The notes under the pieces are model-generated. The model ran no database searches, was not told where the DNA came from, and saw nothing but the letters and a program-made list of their open reading frames with translations. From Jannaschia sp. Os4 (lineage in GTDB: Bacteria; Pseudomonadota; Alphaproteobacteria; Rhodobacterales; Rhodobacteraceae): a stretch of 64,000 nucleotides of DNA. Below, piece by piece: positions 25,898 through 32,997 of the stretch (positions within the stretch are counted from its first letter, which is position 1; each line of letters starts with the position of its first letter). The position numbers and the translations under genes are program-made. The stretch spans positions 186,001 through 250,000 of the forward strand of contig NZ_JAFCAR010000001.1 of assembly GCF_016820245.1 (NCBI RefSeq), in the 5' to 3' direction.

Positions 25898-26553
25898 GCC
25901 AGCACCCCGCCCCGCAGGTGGAGCCGCCGCGACAGGCGCCCGGCCAGCCGCTCGCTGTGGGTCACCATCATCAGCGCCGCGCCCGTGCCCTCCGCCGCCT
26001 CGCGCAGCAGGTCCAGCACCGCGTCGCCCGTCGCCTCGTCGAGGTTGCCCGTCGGCTCGTCCGCGAGGATCAGCCTAGGCCGCGCGATCAGCGTCCGTCC
26101 CACCGCCACCCGCTGCTGCTGCCCGCCGGAGAGCTGCTCGGGGTAGCGCGAGAGGTGCTCCGCCAGCCCCAGCCGCTCGGCCATCGGCGCGACGTCGGGC
26201 GTCCCGCCCTTCAGGCGGGCGTGGAACGCGAGGTTGGCGGCCACGTCGAGCGAGGGGATCAGGTTGAACTGCTGGAACACGAGCCCGACCTCGGCCCGGC
26301 GCAGCCGCGCGCGCGCGGCGTCGTCCATCTCCGAGAGCGCCCGTCCGCCGATCTCGATCGTGCCCGAGCTGGGCGCGTCGAGGCCCGCCACGAGGTAGAG
26401 CAGCGTCGACTTCCCCGACCCGCTTTCGCCGGTGAGCGCGAGCGTCTCGCCGGGCGCGAGGTCGAGCGACACCCCGCGCAGCACCGGGAGCGGGCCGTCG
26501 GCGGTGTCGAAGGCCTTGGTGAGGTCGCGGACGCGGAGCATGGAGGCGGACAT
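25894..26553 (-). CDS. ABC transporter ATPase (LolD/MacB/AttE-like)
   Basis: The protein has 219 aa. It has a Walker [11 protein letters not shown], a Q-loop FQQFNLIPSLDVAANL (the LolD/MacB style), signature LSGGQQQRVAVGR and Walker B RLILADEPTGNLD. The GNLD ending is typical of the MacB/LolD branch that powers FtsX-type permeases rather than importers. It is first in the four-gene operon ATPase-permease-AttH-PNPOx, with GTGA coupling to the permease. An internal ATG four codons on (MLRVRDL) is an alternative start. Confidence 0.92.
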   Translation of the reverse strand: MSASMLRVRDLTKAFDTADGPLPVLRGVSLDLAPGETLALTGESGSGKSTLLYLVAGLDAPSSGTIEIGGRALSEMDDAARARLRRAEVGLVFQQFNLIPSLDVAANLAFHARLKGGTPDVAPMAERLGLAEHLSRYPEQLSGGQQQRVAVGRTLIARPRLILADEPTGNLDEATGDAVLDLLREAAEGTGAALMMVTHSERLAGRLSRRLHLRGGVLA

Positions 26554-26594
26554 AGGGCGCGGGCGGGGGGAAGTCGCGCGTCGTCTCGCCGCCC

Positions 26595-27323
26595 TCAGAA
26601 CTCCACGTCGGGCAGGCTGTCGAACGCCGCCCGCAGCGCACCCGCCCAGCCGTCCGAGATCGCGCGCCAGTCCGGGTCCGTGTCCTCGATCCGCCGCGAG
26701 TAGCCCAGCCGCAGCGCGTCGGCCTCCAGCACCTGCAGGTCGAGCGGCGTGCCGACCGACAGGTTCGCCCGGATCGTCGAGTCGAACGACACCATCAGGA
26801 GCTTCACCGCGCGCTCGAACCCCATGTCCCGGTCGTAGGCGCGCACGAGGATCGGACGCCCGTACTTGGTCTCGCCGATCTGGAAGAACGGCGTCTCGGG
26901 CTGGGCCTCGATGAAGTTGCCCTCGGGGTAGATGAGGTAGAGGCGCGGCGGGGAGCCCTTCACCTGCCCGCCGAGGATCATGGAGGCCGAGAACCCCGCC
27001 TCCTTCTCGAGCGGCGCCCGCGTCGACTGGATCACCTCCCGCAGGGTCTCCCCGACCAGCCGGGCCGCTTGGAACATCGACGGCACCGACAGAAGCGACG
27101 GCTCGCGCTCGCTCGGCGCGAGGTTGCGCTCCTCCAGGAGCGAGATCACCGCCTGGGTCGTGGCGAGGTTGCCGGCGGTCATCAGGATCATCGCCCGCTC
27201 GCCCGGCACCTCCCACGTGAAGGTCTTGCGATAGGTCGACACGTTGTCGACGCCCGCGTTGGTGCGGGTGTCGGACAGGAAGACGAGGCCGCGGTCGAGT
27301 TGCAGGCCGATGCAGTAGGTCAT
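26595..27323 (-). CDS. Anbu-type proteasome-like peptidase
   Basis: The protein has 242 aa. The N terminus MTYCIGLQLDRGLVFLSD fits the Anbu (ancestral beta subunit, BPH) family of NTN hydrolases. After Met removal Thr1 is the nucleophile, with Asp17 and Lys32 in the expected places. The glycine-rich turn AGNLATTQAVI is also typical. Anbu forms open ring-like or spiral homo-oligomers, and its in vivo substrate is unknown. It is commonly encoded with an ATP-grasp, an alpha-E and a transglutaminase protein. These partners occur here, but 600 bases away and separated by a divergent LigT-type gene. Confidence 0.9.
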   Translation of the reverse strand: MTYCIGLQLDRGLVFLSDTRTNAGVDNVSTYRKTFTWEVPGERAMILMTAGNLATTQAVISLLEERNLAPSEREPSLLSVPSMFQAARLVGETLREVIQSTRAPLEKEAGFSASMILGGQVKGSPPRLYLIYPEGNFIEAQPETPFFQIGETKYGRPILVRAYDRDMGFERAVKLLMVSFDSTIRANLSVGTPLDLQVLEADALRLGYSRRIEDTDPDWRAISDGWAGALRAAFDSLPDVEF

Positions 27324-27403
27324 GGAGATCCCCGAGTTGCGTGCCTCCCTTGGCGAGACTCCCCCGCCGCCGCAACCCGTCGGGCGCGGGCGGGTTGGGG
27401 CGC

Positions 27404-27910
27404 ATGGCCGACCCGATGATCCTGACCCTGCGGCTCGACGCGGACGCGATGTCCCGGCTCGAGGTCGAGCGCCGCGCGTTCTTCCCGGCGGCGCGCAACG
27501 TGATCCCCGCCCACGTCACCCTGTTCCAGCGCCTGCCCTACGACCGGCCGGACGAGGTGATGGCGGGCTGCGCGGCCGTGGCGCGCGCCACGGCGCCGAT
27601 GCCCGCGCGGGCGGCGGGGATCCTCGCCTTCTCGCAGGGCGGCGCGATCGCGCTGGAGGTGGACGGCTTCCACCGCCTGCGCGAACGGCTGGCCACCAAG
27701 TGGTCCTTCCCCCTCGCGGATCAGGACCGGGCCAAGCGCAAGCCCCACGCGACGGTGATGAACCGCTCCCGCAAGGAGGCCGTGGCCGTCGCCCTGGAGA
27801 TGCTCCGCGCCCGGTTCGCGCCCTTCGACGCGACCGCCGAGGGGCTCGACCTCTGGCACTACCGCGGCGGCCCGTGGGAGGCGGCGGGGGCGTGGTCCTT
27901 CGTGGGCTAG
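27404..27910 (+). CDS. LigT-type 2'-5' RNA ligase/2H phosphoesterase family protein
   Basis: The protein has 168 aa with both 2H motifs: HVTL (His37) and HATV (His115). The spacing and the lobe between them fit the compact 2H phosphoesterase/RNA ligase fold, which acts on 2',5'-linked or cyclic phosphodiesters. The substrate is unknown. I chose the ATG at 27404; the longer frame has an unlikely Arg/Pro leader. The gene stands between Anbu (divergent, 80 bases) and the transglutaminase (convergent, 3 bases), interrupting an otherwise familiar neighbourhood. Confidence 0.8.
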   Translation: MADPMILTLRLDADAMSRLEVERRAFFPAARNVIPAHVTLFQRLPYDRPDEVMAGCAAVARATAPMPARAAGILAFSQGGAIALEVDGFHRLRERLATKWSFPLADQDRAKRKPHATVMNRSRKEAVAVALEMLRARFAPFDATAEGLDLWHYRGGPWEAAGAWSFVG

Positions 27911-27913
27911 GCG

Positions 27914-28789
27914 TCAGCCCTGCGACTGCCCGCCGTCGCCCTGCGACTGGGTCATGCCGTTCATCGACTGCTGCTGCTGGCGCTGCTGCTCGACCTCGAC
28001 CGAGACGTCCAGCCGCTCCGCGCCCGCCCCCTGCCGCATCCCCGTGACGGGGGCGGCGGCGGCGTAGTCCAGCGCCGTCGCCACGCGGACGTAGCGCCCG
28101 TCGGGCGAGATGCCGTTCGACACGTCGAACCCGACCCAGCCCAACCCGTGGACATGCGCCTCGGCCCACGCGTGGGTCGCGTCCTGCGCCACCCGGTCGT
28201 CCATCATCAGGTAGCCCGAGACGTAGCGCGCGGGCACGTCCATGAACCGGCAGGCGGCGACGAACACGTGGGCGTGGTCCTGGCAGACGCCGGTGCCGTG
28301 ATCGACGGCCTCCTCGGCGCTCATGCCGACATGGGTCGAGCCGGTGGCGTAGGGGATCGCGTCGCGAATCGTGGCCGAGAGCGCGTGCAGGCGGTCGAGC
28401 GCGCCGTCGCCGCCCGCCTCGCGCGCCTGCCCCGCGAGCCGCCGCACGCCGTTGCCCGCCCGCGTCCGGTCCGTCGGCCGCAGGAACATCCACAGCGGCA
28501 TGTAGCCCCCATGCGCCCCGATCACGCCGGACCCGTCCGTCGCCTCGACCCGCCCCTCGGCGACGATGGCCACCTCGGTCGCGCCCTCGTCGACGGAGGC
28601 GAGCTGCACCCGGTTCGCGTGGCTGTCGTCGAAGGCCGTCTCGATCCGCCCGCCCTCGACCGTCACGTCCCAGTCGAGCACCTTCTGCCCCGCCCGGCTC
28701 TTGGGCGTGACGCGCAGCTGCTGCAGGCCGTAGCGCACCGGCTCGTCGTAGCGGTAGCGGGTGACGTGGCGGATGCGGAGGAGGGTCAT
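27914..28789 (-). CDS. Transglutaminase-like protein of the Anbu/ATP-grasp system
   Basis: The protein has 291 aa. The N-terminal beta region (MTLLRIRHVTRYRYDEPVRYG) is characteristic of bacterial transglutaminase N-domains. The cysteine-protease-like catalytic triad is visible: Cys169 (GTGVCQDHAHV), His207 (DATHAWAEAHV) and Asp222 (GWVGFDVSNG). These proteins are predicted to cut or form peptide/isopeptide bonds in the peptide-modification system that also uses alpha-E and ATP-grasp partners. The C terminus (about 263-291) is an unusual Gln-rich tail (QQRQQQQ). ATGA coupling to the alpha-E gene shows they are one operon; this is its last gene. Confidence 0.9.
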   Translation of the reverse strand: MTLLRIRHVTRYRYDEPVRYGLQQLRVTPKSRAGQKVLDWDVTVEGGRIETAFDDSHANRVQLASVDEGATEVAIVAEGRVEATDGSGVIGAHGGYMPLWMFLRPTDRTRAGNGVRRLAGQAREAGGDGALDRLHALSATIRDAIPYATGSTHVGMSAEEAVDHGTGVCQDHAHVFVAACRFMDVPARYVSGYLMMDDRVAQDATHAWAEAHVHGLGWVGFDVSNGISPDGRYVRVATALDYAAAAPVTGMRQGAGAERLDVSVEVEQQRQQQQSMNGMTQSQGDGGQSQG

Positions 28790-29727
28790 TCCACGAACCT
28801 GTAGTCGCGCTCGATCTGCGCGGCGAGGGCCACGTTGGCCGTGAGGAAGTCCTGCAGGAACTCGTGTAGCCCGGTCTCGAACACCCCGGCGATGGTCGTC
28901 TTGGCGAGCCGCTTGCGCAGGTCCGCGGCCATGATCTGCGACGGCCCCCGCGCCGAGTAGCACTCCTCGAGGTAGCGCAGGTTGCTCTCGATCTTGTCGG
29001 CGCAGAACGCGAGGCTGCGCGGCATCCGCCCGTCGAGCATCAGGAAGGCCGCGATCTCCGCCGCCCCGCCCCTGCGCCCGTGGACCTGCCGGAAGGCGCC
29101 CTCGCCCGACACGCCCCGCAGGATCACCTCCCATTGCGCGTTGTCGAGCCGCGAGCCCGGCCCGGAGGCCGAGGGCAGCAGCACGTAGTACTTCACGTCG
29201 AGCAGGCGGGCCGTGGCGTCGGCGCGCTCGAGGAAGGTGCCGAGCCGCGCGAAGTCGTAGGCGTCGTCGCGCAGCATCGTCCCGTGCAGCGCGCCGCGCA
29301 CGTAGCCCGAGGAGGAGCGGATCGTCCCGAGGACGCGCGGCATGTCCCGCACCGAGACGCGGCGCGACAGCGCGTCCCGCGCCGACATCCAGCCGTCGTT
29401 CACCGCCTCCCACACCTCGCGGGTCAGCGCCGTGCGCACGAGGCGCGCGTTGGTCCGCGCCGACTCGACGCAGGACAGGACGGAGGACGGGTTGTCCGGC
29501 GCGCGCAGCAGCCAGTCGATCACCGCCTCGGCGTCCACGGCCTCGTGGCGCGCGTCGTAGCCCGCGCGGGTCGCCGAGGTCTGGAGCACGCTCGTCCACT
29601 CGCTGGTCGCCGCGTCGGGCCGGGTCAGCGCGATGCGCTGGCCGGTCTCGACGAGGCGGGCGAGGTTCTCGGAGCGCTCGAGGTAGCGGAACATCCACAG
29701 GATGCCGCCGGCGGTCTTGCCCAGCAT
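28786..29727 (-). CDS. Alpha-E domain protein
   Basis: The protein has 313 aa and is all-helical. It starts MLGKTAGGILWMFRYLERSENLARLVE, the canonical alpha-E opening, and contains GTFLERADATARLLDVKYY and FCADKIESNLRYLEECY. Alpha-E is one of the conserved components of the ATP-grasp/transglutaminase/Anbu gene neighbourhood; its biochemical role is not established, with a helper role in peptide or amide chemistry proposed from genome context. It overlaps the small membrane gene upstream (TGATG) and the transglutaminase downstream (ATGA). Confidence 0.92.
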   Translation of the reverse strand: MLGKTAGGILWMFRYLERSENLARLVETGQRIALTRPDAATSEWTSVLQTSATRAGYDARHEAVDAEAVIDWLLRAPDNPSSVLSCVESARTNARLVRTALTREVWEAVNDGWMSARDALSRRVSVRDMPRVLGTIRSSSGYVRGALHGTMLRDDAYDFARLGTFLERADATARLLDVKYYVLLPSASGPGSRLDNAQWEVILRGVSGEGAFRQVHGRRGGAAEIAAFLMLDGRMPRSLAFCADKIESNLRYLEECYSARGPSQIMAADLRKRLAKTTIAGVFETGLHEFLQDFLTANVALAAQIERDYRFVE

Positions 29728-29966
29728 CAGTCCGGCCCCCCCATGTCGGGGAAGACCGGGTCGTAGTCCGCCTTCCCCCTGAAGGCGCCCGGACCGAGGC
29801 GCGCGCGCAGCCATGCGGACAGGCAAAGCATGCCCGCGACCCCGAGCGCGTAGAGGTGGACGAGACCGGCTTCCCCGCCCGCGAGCACGAAGCCGACCGC
29901 CCCGCACCAGAGCGCGAGGAGGAGCCACCCGAGCGCGTCCGCGATCCTGCGCCGACGGCCGCTCAT
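29727..29966 (-). CDS. Small two-helix membrane protein within the ATP-grasp operon
   Basis: The protein has 79 aa. Two hydrophobic helices (about residues 10-31 and 35-54) are followed by a short soluble tail (PGAFRGKADYDPVFPDMGGPD) and preceded by a basic N terminus (SGRRRRIAD), predicting N-in topology. Both ends overlap neighbours: its ATG overlaps the ATP-grasp stop (ATGA) and its stop overlaps the alpha-E start (TGATG). I recognise no family. Position and coupling strongly suggest it is translated with the complex and could dock it to the membrane. Confidence 0.72.
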   Translation of the reverse strand: MSGRRRRIADALGWLLLALWCGAVGFVLAGGEAGLVHLYALGVAGMLCLSAWLRARLGPGAFRGKADYDPVFPDMGGPD

Positions 29967-31387
29967 TCCTCCAGCACCCACGTGTCCTTGGTCCCGCCGC
30001 CCTGCGACGAGTTCACCACGAGCGACCCCTTCTTCAGCGCCACGCGCGTCAGGCCGCCGGGCGTGATCTCGATCCCCTCGGGCGAGACCAGCACGAAGGG
30101 GCGCAGGTCGACGTGGCGGGGCGAGAGGCCCTTCTTGGTGAAGATCGGGCAGGTCGATAGCGCGAGCGTCGGCTGCGCGATGTAGTTGTCGGGCCGCGCG
30201 GTCAGCTTCTCGCGGAAGGCGGCGATCTCCTTCTTCGACGCCGCCGGCCCCACCAGCATCCCGTAGCCGCCCGAGCCGTGCACCTCCTTGACGACGAGGT
30301 CGGCGAGGTTGTCGAGCACGTGGGCCAGCGCGTCCGGCTCCGAGCAGCGCCACGTCGGCACGTTCTCGAGGAGCGGGCGCTCGCCGGTGTAGAACTCCAC
30401 GATCTCGGGCATGTAGCTGTAGATCGCCTTGTCGTCGGCCACGCCCGTGCCGGGCGCATTGGCGATGGTGATCCCGCCCGCGCGGTAGACGTCGAAGATG
30501 CCCGGCACGCCCAGCATCGAGTCGGGGCGGAAGTTAAGCGGGTCGAGGAAGGCGTCGTCCACCCGCCGGTAGAGCACGTCGATCGGCGTGTAGCCGCGCG
30601 TCGTGCGCATCGCCACGCGCCCGTCCACGACGCGCAGGTCCGACCCCTCGACCAGCTCCACGCCCATCTGGTCGGCGAGGAACGAGTGCTCGTAGTAGGC
30701 CGAGTTGTGGATGCCCGGCGTCAGCACCGCCACCACCGGCTCGCCGTCGCAGGCGGGCGGCGCCGAGGCCTCCAGCGAGCGGCGCAGCGACCGCGGATAG
30801 TTCGACACCCGCTGCACGCGGTTGCGGGCGAACAGCTCGGGGAACATCGAGAGCATCGTCTCGCGGTTCTCCAGCATGTAGCTGACGCCCGAGGGCGTGC
30901 GCGCGTTGTCCTCCAGCACGTAGAACTGGTCCGGCCCCGTCCGCACGAGGTCCGTGCCGACGATGTGGGTGTAGATGCCGCCCGGCGGCGTCACGCCGAT
31001 CATCTCGGGCAGGAAGGCGTCGTTGCGGGCGACCATGTCCACCGGCACGCGCCCCGCGCGCACGATCTCCTGCCGGTGGTGGATGTCGTGGAGGAAGGCG
31101 TTGAGCGCGCGGACCCGCTGCTCGATCCCCTTGGACAGGCGCGACCATTCCCGCGCCGACAGGATGCGCGGCACGATGTCGAACGGGATCAGCCGCTCCG
31201 CCGCGTCCTTCTCGCCGTAGACGTTGAAGGTGATCCCCGTCAGCCGGAACTGGTCGTCGGCCTCCCGCGCCTTCGCCCGCAGGCGGGCGGGGTCCTCGGT
31301 GCGGAACCAGTCCGCGAAGGCGCGATAGGGCGCGCGGGCGCCCTCGGCCCCCGGCGTGTCGGTCATCTCGTCGAAGGGGCCGTCCAT
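29963..31387 (-). CDS. Circularly permuted ATP-grasp protein
   Basis: The protein has 474 aa, of the COG2308-like permuted ATP-grasp type. Recognisable blocks are TGITFNVYGEKDAAERLIPFD, then HDIHHRQEIV, YVLEDNARTPSGVSYMLENR (acidic/Asn metal site), NAPGTGVADDKAIYSYMPEI and the glycine loop VVKEVHGSGGYGMLVGP. ATP-grasp enzymes join carboxylates to amines via acyl phosphates, so this is the predicted peptide/amide ligase of the system. It is first in the operon ATP-grasp-small TM-alpha-E-transglutaminase, 49 bases after the phospholipase D gene on the same strand. A second ATG at residue 8 (MTDTPG) is a possible start. Confidence 0.92.
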   Translation of the reverse strand: MDGPFDEMTDTPGAEGARAPYRAFADWFRTEDPARLRAKAREADDQFRLTGITFNVYGEKDAAERLIPFDIVPRILSAREWSRLSKGIEQRVRALNAFLHDIHHRQEIVRAGRVPVDMVARNDAFLPEMIGVTPPGGIYTHIVGTDLVRTGPDQFYVLEDNARTPSGVSYMLENRETMLSMFPELFARNRVQRVSNYPRSLRRSLEASAPPACDGEPVVAVLTPGIHNSAYYEHSFLADQMGVELVEGSDLRVVDGRVAMRTTRGYTPIDVLYRRVDDAFLDPLNFRPDSMLGVPGIFDVYRAGGITIANAPGTGVADDKAIYSYMPEIVEFYTGERPLLENVPTWRCSEPDALAHVLDNLADLVVKEVHGSGGYGMLVGPAASKKEIAAFREKLTARPDNYIAQPTLALSTCPIFTKKGLSPRHVDLRPFVLVSPEGIEITPGGLTRVALKKGSLVVNSSQGGGTKDTWVLEE

Positions 31388-31436
31388 CGCGGCACCATCG
31401 CCCCCCCTCCGCCGGGGCGCAACCCGAAGTCCGGTC

Positions 31437-32996
31437 TCAGACCATCTCCTCGGGGACGCCGGGCACGTCCTGCCCGAAATCGCGCCACCGCTTCGTCGCG
31501 TGGGGCAGCACGAAGCCGCGCCGCTCCTCGGGCCGGGTCGCCGCGTTGTGCGCCCCCAGCCGCCGCCACGCGCGGATCATGGTGCTGGGGTCGAGATACT
31601 CCTCCGGCCAGTCGCCCGGCCCGAGGATGCCCGACATGCAGCGCCGCCGCACCTCGCCCGCCGCCGCGCCCCGGATCGGCACGGCGACCTCCGTGTCCCA
31701 GTAGAGGCTCCGCCCGTTCAGGTTGGCCGAGCCCACCACGGCGATCTCGTCGTCCACGACCGTGACCTTGGAGTGCAGGTAGATCAGCGGCGCGCCGTGG
31801 ATGATCGAGGGGCCGGAGCCCTGCGCCGTCACCCGCCGCGCGGGCGACGCCACGTAGAGGCGGGCGCCGAACGCGCCCTGCAGCTTCCGCAGCGCCCGCG
31901 TCTGGAGGAACACCCCGAGGCGCGCGTCCACGCGGGTGTTCCCCTCGAAGGCCACGTCCTCCGGCGCGGCGGGCACGACCGCCAGCAGCGACAGCTGCGG
32001 CACCTCCCGGGCGCGCTCGGCCAAGGCGGCGGCGATCCGGCGGTCGCGCAGGAACTGCGTCTCGACGTAGACGAAGCGCTCGGCCCGGGCGATGGCGTCG
32101 TGCAGGGCCTCGGCGATCTCGGACAGGACCGGGCGGGGGGACATGCGGATGCCGTCGAAGTTGCGCCTCTGCGACAGCGTGCGCAGGATCAGCCCGCCGG
32201 CGTCCGACGGCTCGGCCTCGTCCGCGATCACGGCCTCGAACTCCTCGACATGGCGGCGCAGGGCCTTCGCCGTCGCGGGATCGCGCAGCGTGACGTGGAC
32301 GTCGTGCCACGTCTCGGGGCCGGGCCGGTCGTGGGCGGGCGTGTCCCAGCGCCGCTCGTTGAGGTCGAGGCCGCCCACGTAGGCGATCTCGTCGTCGATC
32401 ACCGCGACCTTCTGGTGGTGCGTCACCGGGCTGAGCGGCGGGACGGGCCAGCGCCGCGGCCCCGCCGCGTCCTCGTCCAGCATCAGCAGCCGCGAGGTGT
32501 TCGGGTGCTCCGAGCGGAACCGCGCGCGGCGGGACTCGGACATCTTCAGCAGCCGCCCCGCCTTGTCCCGCAGCATCCGGTCCACGCGCGGCCAGAGCAG
32601 CAGGCGCGGCAGCATGCCGATGGTCGCGGGGTGGAGCGAGGCATGCGCGTCGAGGCGGCTGCCCGCCGGCGCCAGCTCGCGGAGCGCGCTGACCTGGCGC
32701 AGCGTCCGCCACGTCATGCCGTGCAGCTCCTCGCCGACGACCCCGTCGAAGTCCGACAGCACGATCCTCACCGCCACGCCGCGCTGCAGCACGTGCAGGA
32801 TTAGGTCGAACCAGTCCCCCCCCACCGCCTGCCCCTCGGCGGTCCGCAGGCGGGTGGAGAGGTCGAAGATGCGGAAGGCGCACAGCACGCTCTCGCGCGC
32901 GCCCAGCACGTGGCGCTCGAACGCGGGGTAGGCCTCCGCGGCGGTAACGTGGATCTCGGGGGGGGGCTGCTCGCCCGCACCGTCGCGCCGTTCCAT
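31437..32996 (-). CDS. Phospholipase D-family protein
   Basis: The protein has 519 aa with two HKD active-site motifs: H194-x-K196 with downstream D (HHQKVAVIDDE) and H408-x-K410 (YLHSKVTVVDDE), each followed by the typical GG.N or GSANLN.RS stretch. This is the transphosphatidylase layout of cardiolipin synthases and secreted PLDs, but there are no N-terminal membrane helices or clear signal peptide. It starts one base after the histidine kinase stop codon, making it the fourth gene of nepR-ecfG-kinase-PLD, and would therefore be stress-induced. Role by inference: phospholipid remodelling during stress. Confidence 0.88.
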   Translation of the reverse strand: MERRDGAGEQPPPEIHVTAAEAYPAFERHVLGARESVLCAFRIFDLSTRLRTAEGQAVGGDWFDLILHVLQRGVAVRIVLSDFDGVVGEELHGMTWRTLRQVSALRELAPAGSRLDAHASLHPATIGMLPRLLLWPRVDRMLRDKAGRLLKMSESRRARFRSEHPNTSRLLMLDEDAAGPRRWPVPPLSPVTHHQKVAVIDDEIAYVGGLDLNERRWDTPAHDRPGPETWHDVHVTLRDPATAKALRRHVEEFEAVIADEAEPSDAGGLILRTLSQRRNFDGIRMSPRPVLSEIAEALHDAIARAERFVYVETQFLRDRRIAAALAERAREVPQLSLLAVVPAAPEDVAFEGNTRVDARLGVFLQTRALRKLQGAFGARLYVASPARRVTAQGSGPSIIHGAPLIYLHSKVTVVDDEIAVVGSANLNGRSLYWDTEVAVPIRGAAAGEVRRRCMSGILGPGDWPEEYLDPSTMIRAWRRLGAHNAATRPEERRGFVLPHATKRWRDFGQDVPGVPEEMV

Positions 32997-32997
32997 G

